From: Kitasatospora herbaricolor
Lineage (GTDB): Bacteria > Actinomycetota > Actinomycetes > Streptomycetales > Streptomycetaceae
Assembly: GCF_030813695.1 (NCBI RefSeq)
Contig: NZ_JAUSVA010000002.1
Span: forward strand, 2,108,001 to 2,172,000
Length of the DNA: 64,000 bases
Reading direction: 5' to 3'
The notes under the pieces are model-generated. The model searched no databases. It saw only the letters and a list, made by a program, of their open reading frames with translations, and had not been told where the DNA came from. Shown here piece by piece: positions 19,982-28,399 of the stretch. Both the position numbers and the translations under genes were made by a program. Position 1 is the first letter of the stretch. Each line of letters begins with the position of its first letter.

Positions 19982-20893
19982 TCAGGGCGGTGTCGGCCGC
20001 GGTGCCGCGGGGGCGGTCCGGCCGGTGGCGGCGGCGAGCAGGGCCCGGGTGTACGGGTCGGCGGGGGCGTCCCAGAGCGTGGCGGCCGGGCCCTCCTCGA
20101 CCACCCGGCCGTGCCGCAGCACCAGCACGTGCTCCGCCAGGTGCCGGATCACCGCGAGGTCGTGGGAGATGAACAGGTAGGCCAGGCCGGTGCGCTCGCG
20201 CAGCTCCGTCAGCAGGTCGACCACCCGGGCCTGGACGCCGCGGTCGAGCGCCGAGGTCGGCTCGTCGCAGACCACCAGGTCGGGGCCGGTCGCCAGGGCC
20301 CTGGCGATCGCCACCCGTTGCAGTTGGCCGCCGGACAGCTCGCGGGGGCGGCGCCGGGCCAGACCGGGTTCGAGGCCGACCAGGCGGAACAGCTCGGCGA
20401 CCCGCTCCGCCCGCTCCGGTCGCGGGGTGCCGTGCACCCGCAGGGCGAAGGCGACGGCCTCGCCGGCCCGCAGGGCCGGGTTCAGCGAGCCGCGCGGGTT
20501 CTGCGGGACGAACTGGAGCCGGGCCCGGACGCCCCGGGCCGACCTGCCGCGCAACCGGTACGGGTCCTGCCCGGCGAACCGCACGGTGCCCGCGTCCGGC
20601 GCGAGCAGGCCGAGGACGAGCCGGGCCAGCGTGGACTTGCCGGAGCCGGACTCGCCGACCAGGCCGGTGGCCCCGCCGGCGGCGATCCGCAGGCTGACGC
20701 CGTCCAGGGCGAGGTGCCCGCCCGGGTAGCGCTTCACGATCTGCTCGACCGCCAGCAGCGGTGCCGGGCCGGGCGCGGGGCCGCGGCCAGGATCACGGCC
20801 AGGGTCACGGTCGGGGTCACGACCGGTGCCGGCGCCGCCGGCCCGGGCAGCGCCCGGTCCGCCGGGGCTGGAGCCCGGTCCGCCCGCGCTCAT
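19982..20893 (-). CDS. Peptide-type ABC transporter ATP-binding protein, DppF-like
   Basis: The 303-residue ATPase has Walker A GLVGESGSGKSTLARL, Q-loop LQFVPQNPRGSLNP, signature ELSGGQLQRVAIARAL, Walker B LVVCDEPTSALD and H-switch FISHDLAVIRHLAEH. The first 45 residues are a Gly/Asp/Arg/Pro-rich stretch with repeats of DPGRDPGR; a shorter protein could start further in, but no better start was found. Its start overlaps the stop of the upstream ATPase by 4 bp, showing translational coupling. The C-terminus lacks a full oligopeptide-binding extension. Confidence 0.93.
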   Translation of the reverse strand: MSAGGPGSSPGGPGAARAGGAGTGRDPDRDPGRDPGRGPAPGPAPLLAVEQIVKRYPGGHLALDGVSLRIAAGGATGLVGESGSGKSTLARLVLGLLAPDAGTVRFAGQDPYRLRGRSARGVRARLQFVPQNPRGSLNPALRAGEAVAFALRVHGTPRPERAERVAELFRLVGLEPGLARRRPRELSGGQLQRVAIARALATGPDLVVCDEPTSALDRGVQARVVDLLTELRERTGLAYLFISHDLAVIRHLAEHVLVLRHGRVVEEGPAATLWDAPADPYTRALLAAATGRTAPAAPRPTPP

Positions 20894-21702
20894 CGGCCGG
20901 CTCCCGGCTGCGCGGCCACCAGGGCTGCGGTGAACGGGTGCGCCGGCCGGGCGAGCACCTGCTGGGCCGGGCCGGTCTCGACGATGCGCCCGGCCCGCAT
21001 CACGGCCACCGCCCCGCCCACCCGGCGGGCGACCGCGAGGTCGTGGGTGACCAGCAGCAGGGCGAGACCCTGCTCGGCGCGCAGGGCGGCCAGCCGGTCC
21101 AGCACCTCCGCCTGGACGAGGGCGTCGAGGGCGGTGGTCGGCTCGTCCGCGACAAGCAGGCCGGGGTCACCGCAGAGCGCGAGGGCCAGCGCGGCGCGCT
21201 GACGCAGGCCGCCGGAGAGTTCGTGCGGACGGCTCCGGGCGACCCGGTCCGGGTCGGGGAGGCCGGCCCGGGCGAGCAGGGCGGCGGCGGCCGTCCGGGC
21301 CGCCCTGCGGTTCGCGGCCCTGCGGTGCCGGAGCAGGACTTCGACCAGCTGGGGGCCGATCCGGCGCAGCGGGTCCAGCGCGCCGGCCGGGTCCTGCGGG
21401 AGGTAGCCGATCCGGCGGCCGCGGACCCGGCCGAGGGCGCGTTCGTCCAGGGCCGTCAGGTCGGTGCCGTCGAGCCGGACCCGTCCGGTGACCCGGGCCG
21501 TCCGGCCGGGCAGGCCGAGGACGGTGCGGGCGACGGTGCTCTTGCCGCTGCCGGACTCGCCGAGCAGGACGAGCGCGTCCCCGGCCGCGACGGTCAGCGA
21601 AACGCCGTCCACCGCCCGGACCGGGCCGTCGGGGGTGGGATAGCCGACCGCGAGGTCGTCGATCAGGAGCCGGGCGGCGGGCGAGGCGGGGGCCGGGGTC
21701 AT
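20890..21702 (-). CDS. Peptide-type ABC transporter ATP-binding protein, DppD-like
   Basis: The 270-residue ATPase carries Walker A VLLGESGSGKSTVARTVL, Q-loop IGYLPQDPAGALDPL, signature ELSGGLRQRAALALAL, Walker B LLVADEPTTALDALVQAEVL and H-switch LLVTHDLAVARRVG. The ATG at 21702 is preferred because it overlaps the upstream permease stop by 4 bp (ATGA), matching the rest of this operon. It energises the two permeases together with the adjacent DppF-like ATPase. Confidence 0.93.
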   Translation of the reverse strand: MTPAPASPAARLLIDDLAVGYPTPDGPVRAVDGVSLTVAAGDALVLLGESGSGKSTVARTVLGLPGRTARVTGRVRLDGTDLTALDERALGRVRGRRIGYLPQDPAGALDPLRRIGPQLVEVLLRHRRAANRRAARTAAAALLARAGLPDPDRVARSRPHELSGGLRQRAALALALCGDPGLLVADEPTTALDALVQAEVLDRLAALRAEQGLALLLVTHDLAVARRVGGAVAVMRAGRIVETGPAQQVLARPAHPFTAALVAAQPGAGR

Positions 21703-22670
21703 CGGGCGGCCTCCGGGGCGGGGTGCCGGCCGCGAGAGGCCGACGCGCCGTCGGTGTCGTGCGGTCCGGAGGCGTGGTGCGGTCCGCCGGTGTCGTGGAG
21801 TTCGCCGCCGATCCGGTGGCGCAGGGCCTCGCCGAGGGTGTTGAAGACCACCGAGGCGGCGAGCACGGTCAGCGCCGGCTGGACGGCGATCCAGGGATGG
21901 GTCAGCAGGCTGGGCCGCAGTTCGTCGAGCATCGCGCCCCATTCGGCGACCGGCGGCGCCACCCCGATGCCGAGGAGGGAGAGCCCGGCCGCGTACACGA
22001 CGGCCAGCCCGACCAGCGACGAGCTGTAGACCAGGACGACCGGTGCCACCACCGGCAGCACCTGCCGCAGTGCGAGCACGGCCGGCCCGGCGCCGCTGAC
22101 CCGGGCGGCCTCCAGGTACTCGGCGGAGCGGATCCGCCGCGCCTCGGTGAAGGCCACCCGGGCCACCGCCGGGGTGAGCACGACCGACAGCGCGAGCACG
22201 GTGGTGCCGGCGCCGCCCTTCAGCAGGGTCGCGATCGCGATCGCCAACAGGATCCCGGGGAAGGCGTAGAGCACGTCCAGCGCGCGCAGCAGCACCTGTT
22301 CGGTGACCCGGCCGCCGAGCCCGGCGGTGACGCCGAGGGCGGTGCCGGCCAGCGTGGCGACGGCCACCGGCACGATCCCGCAGGCCAGCGACGGCCGCGC
22401 GCCCAGCAGCAGCCGGCTGAGCATGTCCCGGCCCTGCCCGTCGGTGCCGAGCGGGTGTCCGGGGGCGCCGGGGTCGAGCAGCCGCTCGTGCAGCGAGCCG
22501 GCCGCCGGGTCGTAGGGGGCGAGCAGCGGTGCGACGACGGCCACCAGCACCACCAGCAGGGCGAGGACGGCGGGCAGCGCCCGGCCGCCCGTCCGCAGCA
22601 GCGCCGACCGAGAGGGACGGGGCCGGGCCGGCCGCCGGAGGCGGGCCCGGACGGGACGCGGGCCGGTCAT
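21699..22670 (-). CDS. Peptide-type ABC transporter permease, DppC-like
   Basis: The 323-residue protein has the DppC layout: Arg-rich cytoplasmic N-terminus, first membrane segment LPAVLALLVVLVAVVAPLLA, the conserved HPLGTDGQGRDMLSRLLLGA loop, four or five further segments and the EAA-type loop EYLEAARVSGAGPAVLALRQ. The C-terminal 35 residues are a His/Gly/Ser-rich extension (HDTGGPHHASGPHDTDG) not usual for the family. Start and stop both overlap neighbours by 4 bp. Confidence 0.92.
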   Translation of the reverse strand: MTGPRPVRARLRRPARPRPSRSALLRTGGRALPAVLALLVVLVAVVAPLLAPYDPAAGSLHERLLDPGAPGHPLGTDGQGRDMLSRLLLGARPSLACGIVPVAVATLAGTALGVTAGLGGRVTEQVLLRALDVLYAFPGILLAIAIATLLKGGAGTTVLALSVVLTPAVARVAFTEARRIRSAEYLEAARVSGAGPAVLALRQVLPVVAPVVLVYSSSLVGLAVVYAAGLSLLGIGVAPPVAEWGAMLDELRPSLLTHPWIAVQPALTVLAASVVFNTLGEALRHRIGGELHDTGGPHHASGPHDTDGASASRGRHPAPEAAR

Positions 22671-23617
22671 CGCGGGCTCCGGATCCGCGGGTCGATCAGC
22701 GCGTGCGCCGCGTCGACCACGATGTTCACGCCCACGAAGGCCACCGCGACGACCAGCACCCCGCCCTGGACGACCGGCAGGTCGCGGGCCGACAGCGCGT
22801 CGTACAGCAGCCCGCCCAGGCCGGGCCAGGCGAACAGGGTCTCCACGAACACCACGCCCTCCAGCAGGTAGGCGAGTTGCAGCCCGCCGATGGTGAGCAG
22901 GGCCGGGGAGGCGTTGTGCACGCAGTGCCGCAGGACGGCGGCGCGGCTCAGGCCGCGGGAGCGCAGGGCGTCCGCGAGGTCGCCCGCCAGGACGCCGCCG
23001 AGCGCGGCCCGGAAGACCCGCGCGGTCAGGCCGAGCGGGACGACGGCGGCCGCCACGGCGGGCAGCACGAGGTGGCGCAGCAGGTCGGCCGTCCCGCCGC
23101 CGCCGAAGGCGTCGTGGGTGCCGCCGGCGGGCAGCAGCCGCCACCGGACGGCGAGGAGCGCGACCAGCAGCAGCGCGACCGAGTACTGCGGGGCGGACAC
23201 GGCCAGCGTGCCGAGCGCGCCGGAGAGGCGGCCGGCGGCCCCGCGCGGCCGGCCGGCGCCGAGCGCGCCGAGCAGGACGCCGCCCACCAGGACGAGCAGG
23301 AAGGCGGCCGCGGTCAGCAGCAGGGTCTGGCCGACGGCGGGCAGCAGGAGCTGCAGGACGGGACGCTGACCGGCGATCGAGACGCCGAGGTCGCCGCGGA
23401 CGGCGTGCCCCAGCCACACGGCGTACCTGAGGGGCAACGGCTCGTCCAGGCCCAGGCGTTCGGCGAGCTCCCGGCGGGCCTCGGGCGGCGCGCCGGGGCC
23501 GAGGAAGGCCGTCAGCGGGTCACCGGGGACGAGGGCGACGGTGGCGAAGACCAGCGCGGTGACCCCGAGCAGGGTGGGCACGGCGAGCAGCACCCTGCGG
23601 AGCAGGAACCGTCTCAT
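22667..23617 (-). CDS. Peptide-type ABC transporter permease, DppB-like
   Basis: The 316-residue protein is the first structural gene of the operon. It has the DppB N-terminal signature MRRFLLRRVLLAVPTLLGVT, followed by LVPGDPLTAFLGPGAPPEAR, and an EAA-type loop at LADALRSRGLSRAAVLRHCV. Six membrane segments are visible. GGGAG lies 6 nt before the ATG. The start also overlaps by 4 bp the end of a 22-codon upstream frame that has its own good ribosome-binding site. Confidence 0.93.
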   Translation of the reverse strand: MRRFLLRRVLLAVPTLLGVTALVFATVALVPGDPLTAFLGPGAPPEARRELAERLGLDEPLPLRYAVWLGHAVRGDLGVSIAGQRPVLQLLLPAVGQTLLLTAAAFLLVLVGGVLLGALGAGRPRGAAGRLSGALGTLAVSAPQYSVALLLVALLAVRWRLLPAGGTHDAFGGGGTADLLRHLVLPAVAAAVVPLGLTARVFRAALGGVLAGDLADALRSRGLSRAAVLRHCVHNASPALLTIGGLQLAYLLEGVVFVETLFAWPGLGGLLYDALSARDLPVVQGGVLVVAVAFVGVNIVVDAAHALIDPRIRSPR

Positions 23618-23682
23618 CGGTGCTCCCGCCGGGGCGGGCCGGCGGGCCGGCCGGTGGTACTCCGGCGGGCTGGGGCGGGCAT
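23614..23682 (-). CDS. Possible 22-residue leader peptide of the dpp-like operon
   Basis: This short frame begins at an ATG with GGAAGGA spaced 7 nt upstream and ends in an ATGA overlap with the permease gene. The peptide (MPAPARRSTTGRPAGPPRRE and two more residues) is rich in Arg and Pro. Such short, well-initiated coupled frames can act as leader peptides that make permease translation depend on ribosome passage. It has no Cys or branched-chain codon cluster, so what it would sense is unknown. It may also be chance. Confidence 0.35.
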   Translation of the reverse strand: MPAPARRSTTGRPAGPPRREHR

Positions 23683-23921
23683 CAGCGGTCCTTCCGTGGC
23701 GGCGGTGGTCTCAGGGACGGAGTGGCGGGGACGTCCGTGGACGTCAGGCGGCTCGGGGCGGCCGGCGGGTGGGGGCCCCGGGTCGCCGGCGCGGCTCACG
23801 GGGCCGCCGGCCGCTGTGACGAAGGATCCGGACCGGGGCCGGCGGCAACCAGTGAGGAGTTTCTGCTGATACCCGGGGTCATAGGACCGACGGCGCCGGA
23901 CGCTCAGCCCTCGGACCATCC

Positions 23922-23951
23922 TTGACCTGCGTCGAAGCACCCAAATAGGCT
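23922..23951 (+). promoter_or_regulatory. Strong promoter: TTGACC, 18 bp, TAGGCT
   Basis: A near-consensus -35 TTGACC (23922-23927) and -10 TAGGCT (23946-23951) are 18 bp apart. The -10 box ends only 6 nt before an ATG, so the transcript is probably leaderless and begins with a 32-codon frame. Confidence 0.7.
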
Positions 23952-23957
23952 GGTGGC

Positions 23958-24056
23958 ATGGCAGATTGGCGGACCGACTTCACCCTGGTCGGCATCGGCG
24001 GCTCGTGGCACCGCAGGTGCTTCGACGAGCGCTGTCCCGCCCGCGCCGGGCGCTGA
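23958..24056 (+). CDS. Leaderless 32-residue small ORF upstream of the XRE regulator
   Basis: The frame starts MADWRTDFTLVGIGGSWHRR and ends after a Cys-Phe-Asp-Glu-Arg-Cys segment and a short basic tail. It follows a strong promoter at leaderless distance. No family was recognised. It may be a genuine small protein or a leader peptide controlling the regulator gene that starts 266 bp downstream. The intervening stretch 24057-24322 has no clear gene, although its frame stays open. Confidence 0.5.
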   Translation: MADWRTDFTLVGIGGSWHRRCFDERCPARAGR

Positions 24057-24322
24057 CCGCCCCACGGAACCTCCGCTCCGGACCGCCGGCCGACCGCACG
24101 ACCGCCGACCGCACGCAGACCGGCCGCCCGCACACCGTCGGCCGGACGGCGCCCGCTCGGCCGGGCCCGGCAGGCCCCCGGGCCGCCCTAGGCCGGTCCG
24201 AAGCCCCGCAGGCCTCGCGGCGTCCCCGGTCCGACGGCGGCCCATGGCGCGGCCGGCCGCGCCGCCGTCTCCCCGCGCCGTACCGGGCGCGGCCCAGCCA
24301 CCCTCGATGGGAACGCCCCGCC

Positions 24323-25345
24323 ATGCCGCTACACCCCGATGCCCCGGCCCCCGCCCGCACCTCCGGGCCGTCCCGTGCCCCCGTCCCGGCCCGCACCCCG
24401 ACTCGTCCGGCCGCCGCGGCCGGCACCCGGAGCCCGGCCCCCGCCCACGGACAGGAACTGGGCGCCTTCCTCCGGGCCCACCGCGAACTGCTCAAGCCCG
24501 CCGACGTCGGCCTGACCGCGACCTCCCGCCGGCGCACCCCGGGCCTGCGACGGGAGGAGGTGGCCTCGCTCTCCGGGGTGGGCCTGGCCTGGTACACCTG
24601 GCTGGAGCAGGGCCGGGTGGCGGCCTCCCGGCAGGTGCTGGAGGCGGTCGCCCGTACGCTGCGGCTGGACCCGCCCGCGCTGCGGCACGCGCTGCGACTG
24701 GCGGGCTTCCACGAACCGGCCGGCCCGCCGACCGGGGCCGCCGACCGCGCCGCGCTGGGCGCGGCCGTCCGCCCGGTGCTGGACTCCTGGCCGGCCAGCC
24801 CGGCGGTGCTGCTGGACCGTTACTTCGACCTGCTCGCCTGGAACTCCGCCTGGAGCGCCGTGTGGGGTGCGCCCGAGGCCGTCTCCGAGGAGCGGCGCAA
24901 CCTGATGTGGCTGATGGTCGCGGACCGGCGGCTGCGCAGCGCCGTGCACGACTGGGAGCCGCTGGCGATGAACGTCTTCCAGCACTTCCGGGCCCAGGCC
25001 GGGCCGGCCGTCGCCGATCCGCGCACCACCGAGCTGTACCACCGTCTCGACCAGGACGTACCGGAGTTGCGGCACTGGTGGGGCTGCCGGTCGGTCGCGG
25101 AGCTGACCGCCCGTACGGTCACCGTGGAACTGCCGGGCGCCGGGCCGGTCCGGCTGTCGCTGTCCTCGTTCCGGCCGGTCGACGACCCGTCGGCGCTGGT
25201 CCTGCTGCTCACCCCGGTGACCGCCCAGGACGCCGCCCGGGTTACCGCCCGGGCGGCCGCGGCGCAGGCGCCGGCGGGTGCGGCGTCCCCGGCCGGCGGG
25301 GAGGACCGGGCCGGGGTCAGGCCGGGCCGCTCTGGTCCAGGGTGA
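24323..25345 (+). CDS. XRE-family regulator with MmyB-like C-terminal domain
   Basis: From ATG 24323 the protein has 340 residues. A Pro/Ala-rich N-terminus (about 45 residues) is followed by an XRE helix-turn-helix (LGAFLRAHRELLKPADVGL, TPGLRREEVASLSGVGLAWY, LEQGRVAASRQVLEAVARTL) and the MmyB-like ligand-binding domain (FDLLAWNSAWSAVWG, LMWLMVADRRLRSAVHDWEP, HRLDQDVPELRHWWGCRSV). Members commonly regulate a neighbouring oxidoreductase. The start is uncertain because only a weak GGGAAC precedes it. Its 3' end overlaps the convergent encapsulin gene by 29 bp. Confidence 0.85.
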   Translation: MPLHPDAPAPARTSGPSRAPVPARTPTRPAAAAGTRSPAPAHGQELGAFLRAHRELLKPADVGLTATSRRRTPGLRREEVASLSGVGLAWYTWLEQGRVAASRQVLEAVARTLRLDPPALRHALRLAGFHEPAGPPTGAADRAALGAAVRPVLDSWPASPAVLLDRYFDLLAWNSAWSAVWGAPEAVSEERRNLMWLMVADRRLRSAVHDWEPLAMNVFQHFRAQAGPAVADPRTTELYHRLDQDVPELRHWWGCRSVAELTARTVTVELPGAGPVRLSLSSFRPVDDPSALVLLLTPVTAQDAARVTARAAAAQAPAGAASPAGGEDRAGVRPGRSGPG

Positions 25346-26126
25346 CGACCGCCTCCGCCGTGTGCATCAGGAAGGTCAGCGACTCCTGGAGGTAGAGCTG
25401 CACGCTCTGGTCGTCGTGCGCGTGGTAGCCGATCGCCAGGTCCTGGCCGAGGTGCAGTTCGTAGTCGCCGCCCCGGGTGGAGAGCAGCAGCGCGCCCTCG
25501 ATCGCGGGCGCCCAGATGATCTCGCCGTCGAGCAGCCGGGCCAGGTGGTTGTGCACCGGGTAGCCGTGGTCGGAGGTCTCGTTGACGGCGGTGTAGGCCT
25601 CGGCGCCGAGCAGCAGCGAGTACGGGCCGTTGACGCCGGCCAGCCGGAGCGCGGTCAGCGCGCGGCTGACGGTGTTCGGGTAGTCCCGGACGTCGGCCGG
25701 CAGGGTCAGCGCCGGGTTGGAGGAACTCTCCCGGATGCCGGCGATCGCGGCGGGCCGGTAGCCGTCGAAGACCACCCGGTCCTCGGCCCGGGCCATGGTC
25801 AGGGCGGCGTCCTTGACGGGCTGCCAGTCGGAGTCCTTGGCGCCGCGTTCAACGTCGTCAACGGCCCGCCGGTCGACCGCGAACGGCACCCGCAGCTCCA
25901 CCACCGGCTTGGAGCGCCGGGCGTGCGCGGTGACGCCCTCGACCGGCGGGGCGATGTCCTCCAGGTGGCCGATGCCGACGGCCGCCAGCGTCTCGCCCTC
26001 CGGCCCTTGCAGGTCGACCACCCGCCGCCCGGCGACGTGCAGCTTGAAGGTGCGCCTGGCCTCCTCCTCGATCTCGGCCCAGGCGGCGGCGGAGATCGGG
26101 GCGAGTTCACGATGCAGGTTGTTCAT
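25317..26126 (-). CDS. Family 1 encapsulin nanocompartment shell protein
   Basis: The 269-residue protein matches the HK97-fold Linocin-M18/encapsulin family in length and sequence: start MNNLHRELAPISAAAWAEIE, core [64 protein letters not shown], and C-terminal QDLAIGYHAHDDQSVQLYLQ and ESLTFL. Sixty such subunits form a T=1 shell around a cargo enzyme. The cargo gene, a DyP peroxidase, overlaps its start by 4 bp. Together they form an oxidative-stress nanocompartment in the cytoplasm. Confidence 0.96.
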   Translation of the reverse strand: MNNLHRELAPISAAAWAEIEEEARRTFKLHVAGRRVVDLQGPEGETLAAVGIGHLEDIAPPVEGVTAHARRSKPVVELRVPFAVDRRAVDDVERGAKDSDWQPVKDAALTMARAEDRVVFDGYRPAAIAGIRESSSNPALTLPADVRDYPNTVSRALTALRLAGVNGPYSLLLGAEAYTAVNETSDHGYPVHNHLARLLDGEIIWAPAIEGALLLSTRGGDYELHLGQDLAIGYHAHDDQSVQLYLQESLTFLMHTAEAVVTLDQSGPA

Positions 26127-27310
26127 CGGGCGGTGCTCCTTTTCAGACTGCCGATTCCGAGCGAGCCGTCCGCGCCGGCGGGTACGGGCGCGGGCGCGCG
26201 GTCGGGTGCGGATGCCGGGCCGGGCCCGGTTCCGGGGCCGGGCACGAGGTCCGGCGCGGGATCCGGCCCGGGGTCCGGCCCGGCCGGCGGGTCGGTGCGG
26301 TGCCGGCCTCGCGTCTGTTCGGCCGGCGGCCCGGGCAGGTCGCCGAGCAGGGCGGCCGAGGGGGTGAAGAAGAGCGACCCGGTGACGGGGGTGGAGAAGT
26401 CCAGGATGCGGTCGTAGTTGCCCGGCGGCTTGCCGAGGAACATGTTGCGCAGCATCTCCTCGGTCACCGCCGGGGTGCGGGAGTAGGCGATGAAGTACGT
26501 GCCGAACTCGCCCCGCCCGACCGTCCCGTACGGCATGTTGTCGCGCAGGATCTGCAGCTGCGAGCCGTCGGGGGCGTTCACCGAGTTGAGCGCGACGTGG
26601 GAGTTGGCGGGCTTGGCCTCGTCGTCCAGCTCGATGTTGGCGGACTTGGTGCGGCCGATCACCCGCTCCTGCTCCTCCACCGGCAGGGCGTTCCAGGCCT
26701 TCATGTCGTGGACGTAGCGCTGCACGATCACGTAGCTGCCGCCGGCGAAGTCCGGGTCCTCCGCCCCGATGACGACGGCCTCCTCGGCGGCCCGGCCGGC
26801 CGGGTTCTCGGTGCCGTCGACGAAGCCCATCAGGTCCCGCTCGTCGAAGTACTTGAAGCCGTGCACCTCGTCCACCACGGTGGCCGCACCGGCCAGCCGG
26901 TCGACGACCTGGGCGGCCAGCTCGAAGCAGAGGTCCATCCGTTCGGCGCGGATGTGCAGGAGCAGGTCGCCCGGGGTGGAGACGGCGCGGTGCCGGGCGC
27001 CGACGAGTTCCCGGAAGGGGTGCAGACCCGCCGGGCGCGGGCCCGCGAACATCCGCGTCCAGAGCGCCGCGCCCACGCTGGTGACGCAGGTCAGCCCGGC
27101 GGCGGGGACGCGGGAGCCGACCGATCTGCGCAGCCCGGCCAGCTCGGGCAGCAGCTCACGGACGGTTCCCTCGCCCCCGGCCGTGACCGTGGCCACCAGG
27201 AACACGGCGGCGCTGGTGAGCGGGCTGAGCACGGCCTGGAGGTCGGCGATCGGCGGGGCGGCGGGGCTCCGGGCCGGCTGGCCCGCGGGCGGCGTCATGT
27301 CAGCACACAT
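26123..27310 (-). CDS. Dye-decolourising peroxidase, encapsulin cargo
   Basis: This 395-residue heme peroxidase has the DyP distal motif GFVDGTENP (catalytic Asp), the proximal heme His in ANSHVALNS, and the conserved Arg region MPYGTVGRGEFGTYFIAYSR. Its extreme C-terminus carries DGSLGIGSLKRS, the classical encapsulin targeting peptide, after a long Pro/Gly/Asp-rich flexible linker of about 65 residues. The linker tethers the enzyme inside the shell. The start may be ATG 27310 or ATG 27298 (MTPPAGQ); an AGGA fits the second slightly better. It is co-translated with the shell gene. Confidence 0.95.
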   Translation of the reverse strand: MCADMTPPAGQPARSPAAPPIADLQAVLSPLTSAAVFLVATVTAGGEGTVRELLPELAGLRRSVGSRVPAAGLTCVTSVGAALWTRMFAGPRPAGLHPFRELVGARHRAVSTPGDLLLHIRAERMDLCFELAAQVVDRLAGAATVVDEVHGFKYFDERDLMGFVDGTENPAGRAAEEAVVIGAEDPDFAGGSYVIVQRYVHDMKAWNALPVEEQERVIGRTKSANIELDDEAKPANSHVALNSVNAPDGSQLQILRDNMPYGTVGRGEFGTYFIAYSRTPAVTEEMLRNMFLGKPPGNYDRILDFSTPVTGSLFFTPSAALLGDLPGPPAEQTRGRHRTDPPAGPDPGPDPAPDLVPGPGTGPGPASAPDRAPAPVPAGADGSLGIGSLKRSTAR

Positions 27311-27779
27311 CCTGGGGGGGTCGGCGAGAGGCCACGGTCACGGCGGCCCTCCGGCCGAGTATCGGCGCGGATCACGGCCCCGGCCACCGCTGCGGCGGGT
27401 GGCAGGAACCCGGACGGGGCCGGGGTCCGGGGCCTGCCCGGCGCCTGCCGGGCGGGCCCGCGCCGACCGGCAGCGGGCCCGGGACGGGGCGCCCGCCGCC
27501 ACCCGGCCCACCCGTTCGGCGGAGCGCGGCGGGCCCCGGACGGCGGACCGCCGGCGCCGGGCGGACGGGCCTCCGGCCGTCCCGGGGTGGGGCCGCCCGG
27601 TCACGCTGCCCGGGGCCCGCCCGCCCGGCGCCGCCGGGTCTCCCGGCGACGGCAGGGGCCCGGTACGAGCATGCTCGTACCGGGCCCCTGCCGTCGCGGT
27701 CGCCGCCCGTCGCCGCCCCTCGGCCAGGCGTCCCTCGGCCAGGCCCTCGGGGTACCCGGGGTGGTCCGGGGGCACGCGC
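27311..27779. other. Intergenic region between FMN reductase and DyP genes
   Basis: This 469-bp stretch has no convincing gene on either strand. It contains the 52-bp perfect palindrome described separately and otherwise GC-rich sequence. The DyP promoter should lie near 27315-27380, but no clear -35/-10 pair was recognised. Confidence 0.5.
27646..27697 (-). terminator. 52-bp perfect palindrome, probable terminator
   Basis: Two perfectly complementary 26-nt arms meet at GAGCATGCTC without a loop (core GGTACGAGCATGCTCGTACC). It starts 83 bp past the FMN reductase stop codon on the minus strand and probably terminates that operon. It lacks a T tract. Its length and perfection are exceptional in this window. 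Confidence 0.65.
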
Positions 27780-28394
27780 TCAGACCCGGAGCGCCGCCAG
27801 CTGCTCGGCGAACGGGACCACCGCGGCGGCCAGCTCGGGCACCACCGGCCGGCGGTCCATCAGGCCCGCCAGCTCCCCTGCCGCCCGGTCGATCCGGGCC
27901 GGCAGCTCGTCGGTGTGCGCGTCCCCGCCGCTGCCCCAGTCATCGGTCGCCGCGTAGACGGCCGTCGGGACGACGATCGCCCGCAGGTAGCTGAACAGCG
28001 GCCGGACGGCGTGCTCCAGTGCGAGCGAGTGCCGGCCCGTCCCGCCGGTGGCCGCGATCAGCACCGGCTTGCCGGTCAGCGCGTCGTTGTCGATCACGTC
28101 GAAGAACGACTTGAACAGGCCGCTGTAGGAGGCGGAGAAGATCGGCGTCACCGCGATCAGGCCGTCCGCCAGTGCCACCGCCTCGACGGCCTCGCGCAGC
28201 GCCGCCCCCGGGAACCCGGTGACGAGGTTCTCCGCGATCCCGGTGGCCAGGTCCCGCAGCTCGATCACCTGCACCTCGACCCGGCCGGCCCCCGACCGGC
28301 GCGCCGTGGAGGCGGCGAGACGGTCCGCCAGCATGCGGGTCGAGGAGGGCTTGCTCAGCCCGGCCGAGACGACCACGAGTTTCAGGGCGTCCAT
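27780..28394 (-). CDS. NADPH-dependent FMN reductase, CE1759 family
   Basis: The 204-residue flavodoxin-like protein starts KLVVVSAGLSKPSSTRMLAD, with the phosphate-binding loop for FMN, and has GLIAVTPIFSASYSGLFKSF and GKPVLIAATGGTGRHSLALE. It supplies reduced FMN to the luciferase-like monooxygenase encoded 5 bp upstream on the same strand. The two genes form the known LLM duo (CE1758 and CE1759 families). The ATG follows an AGAGAGGTG ribosome-binding site. Confidence 0.92.
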   Translation of the reverse strand: MDALKLVVVSAGLSKPSSTRMLADRLAASTARRSGAGRVEVQVIELRDLATGIAENLVTGFPGAALREAVEAVALADGLIAVTPIFSASYSGLFKSFFDVIDNDALTGKPVLIAATGGTGRHSLALEHAVRPLFSYLRAIVVPTAVYAATDDWGSGGDAHTDELPARIDRAAGELAGLMDRRPVVPELAAAVVPFAEQLAALRV

Positions 28395-28399
28395 GGTGC

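Noticed and set aside
24057..24322. N-terminal extension of the XRE regulator through its open upstream frame
   Set aside because: The translation is Arg/Pro-rich and lacks coding bias; the helix-turn-helix domain begins after ATG 24323.
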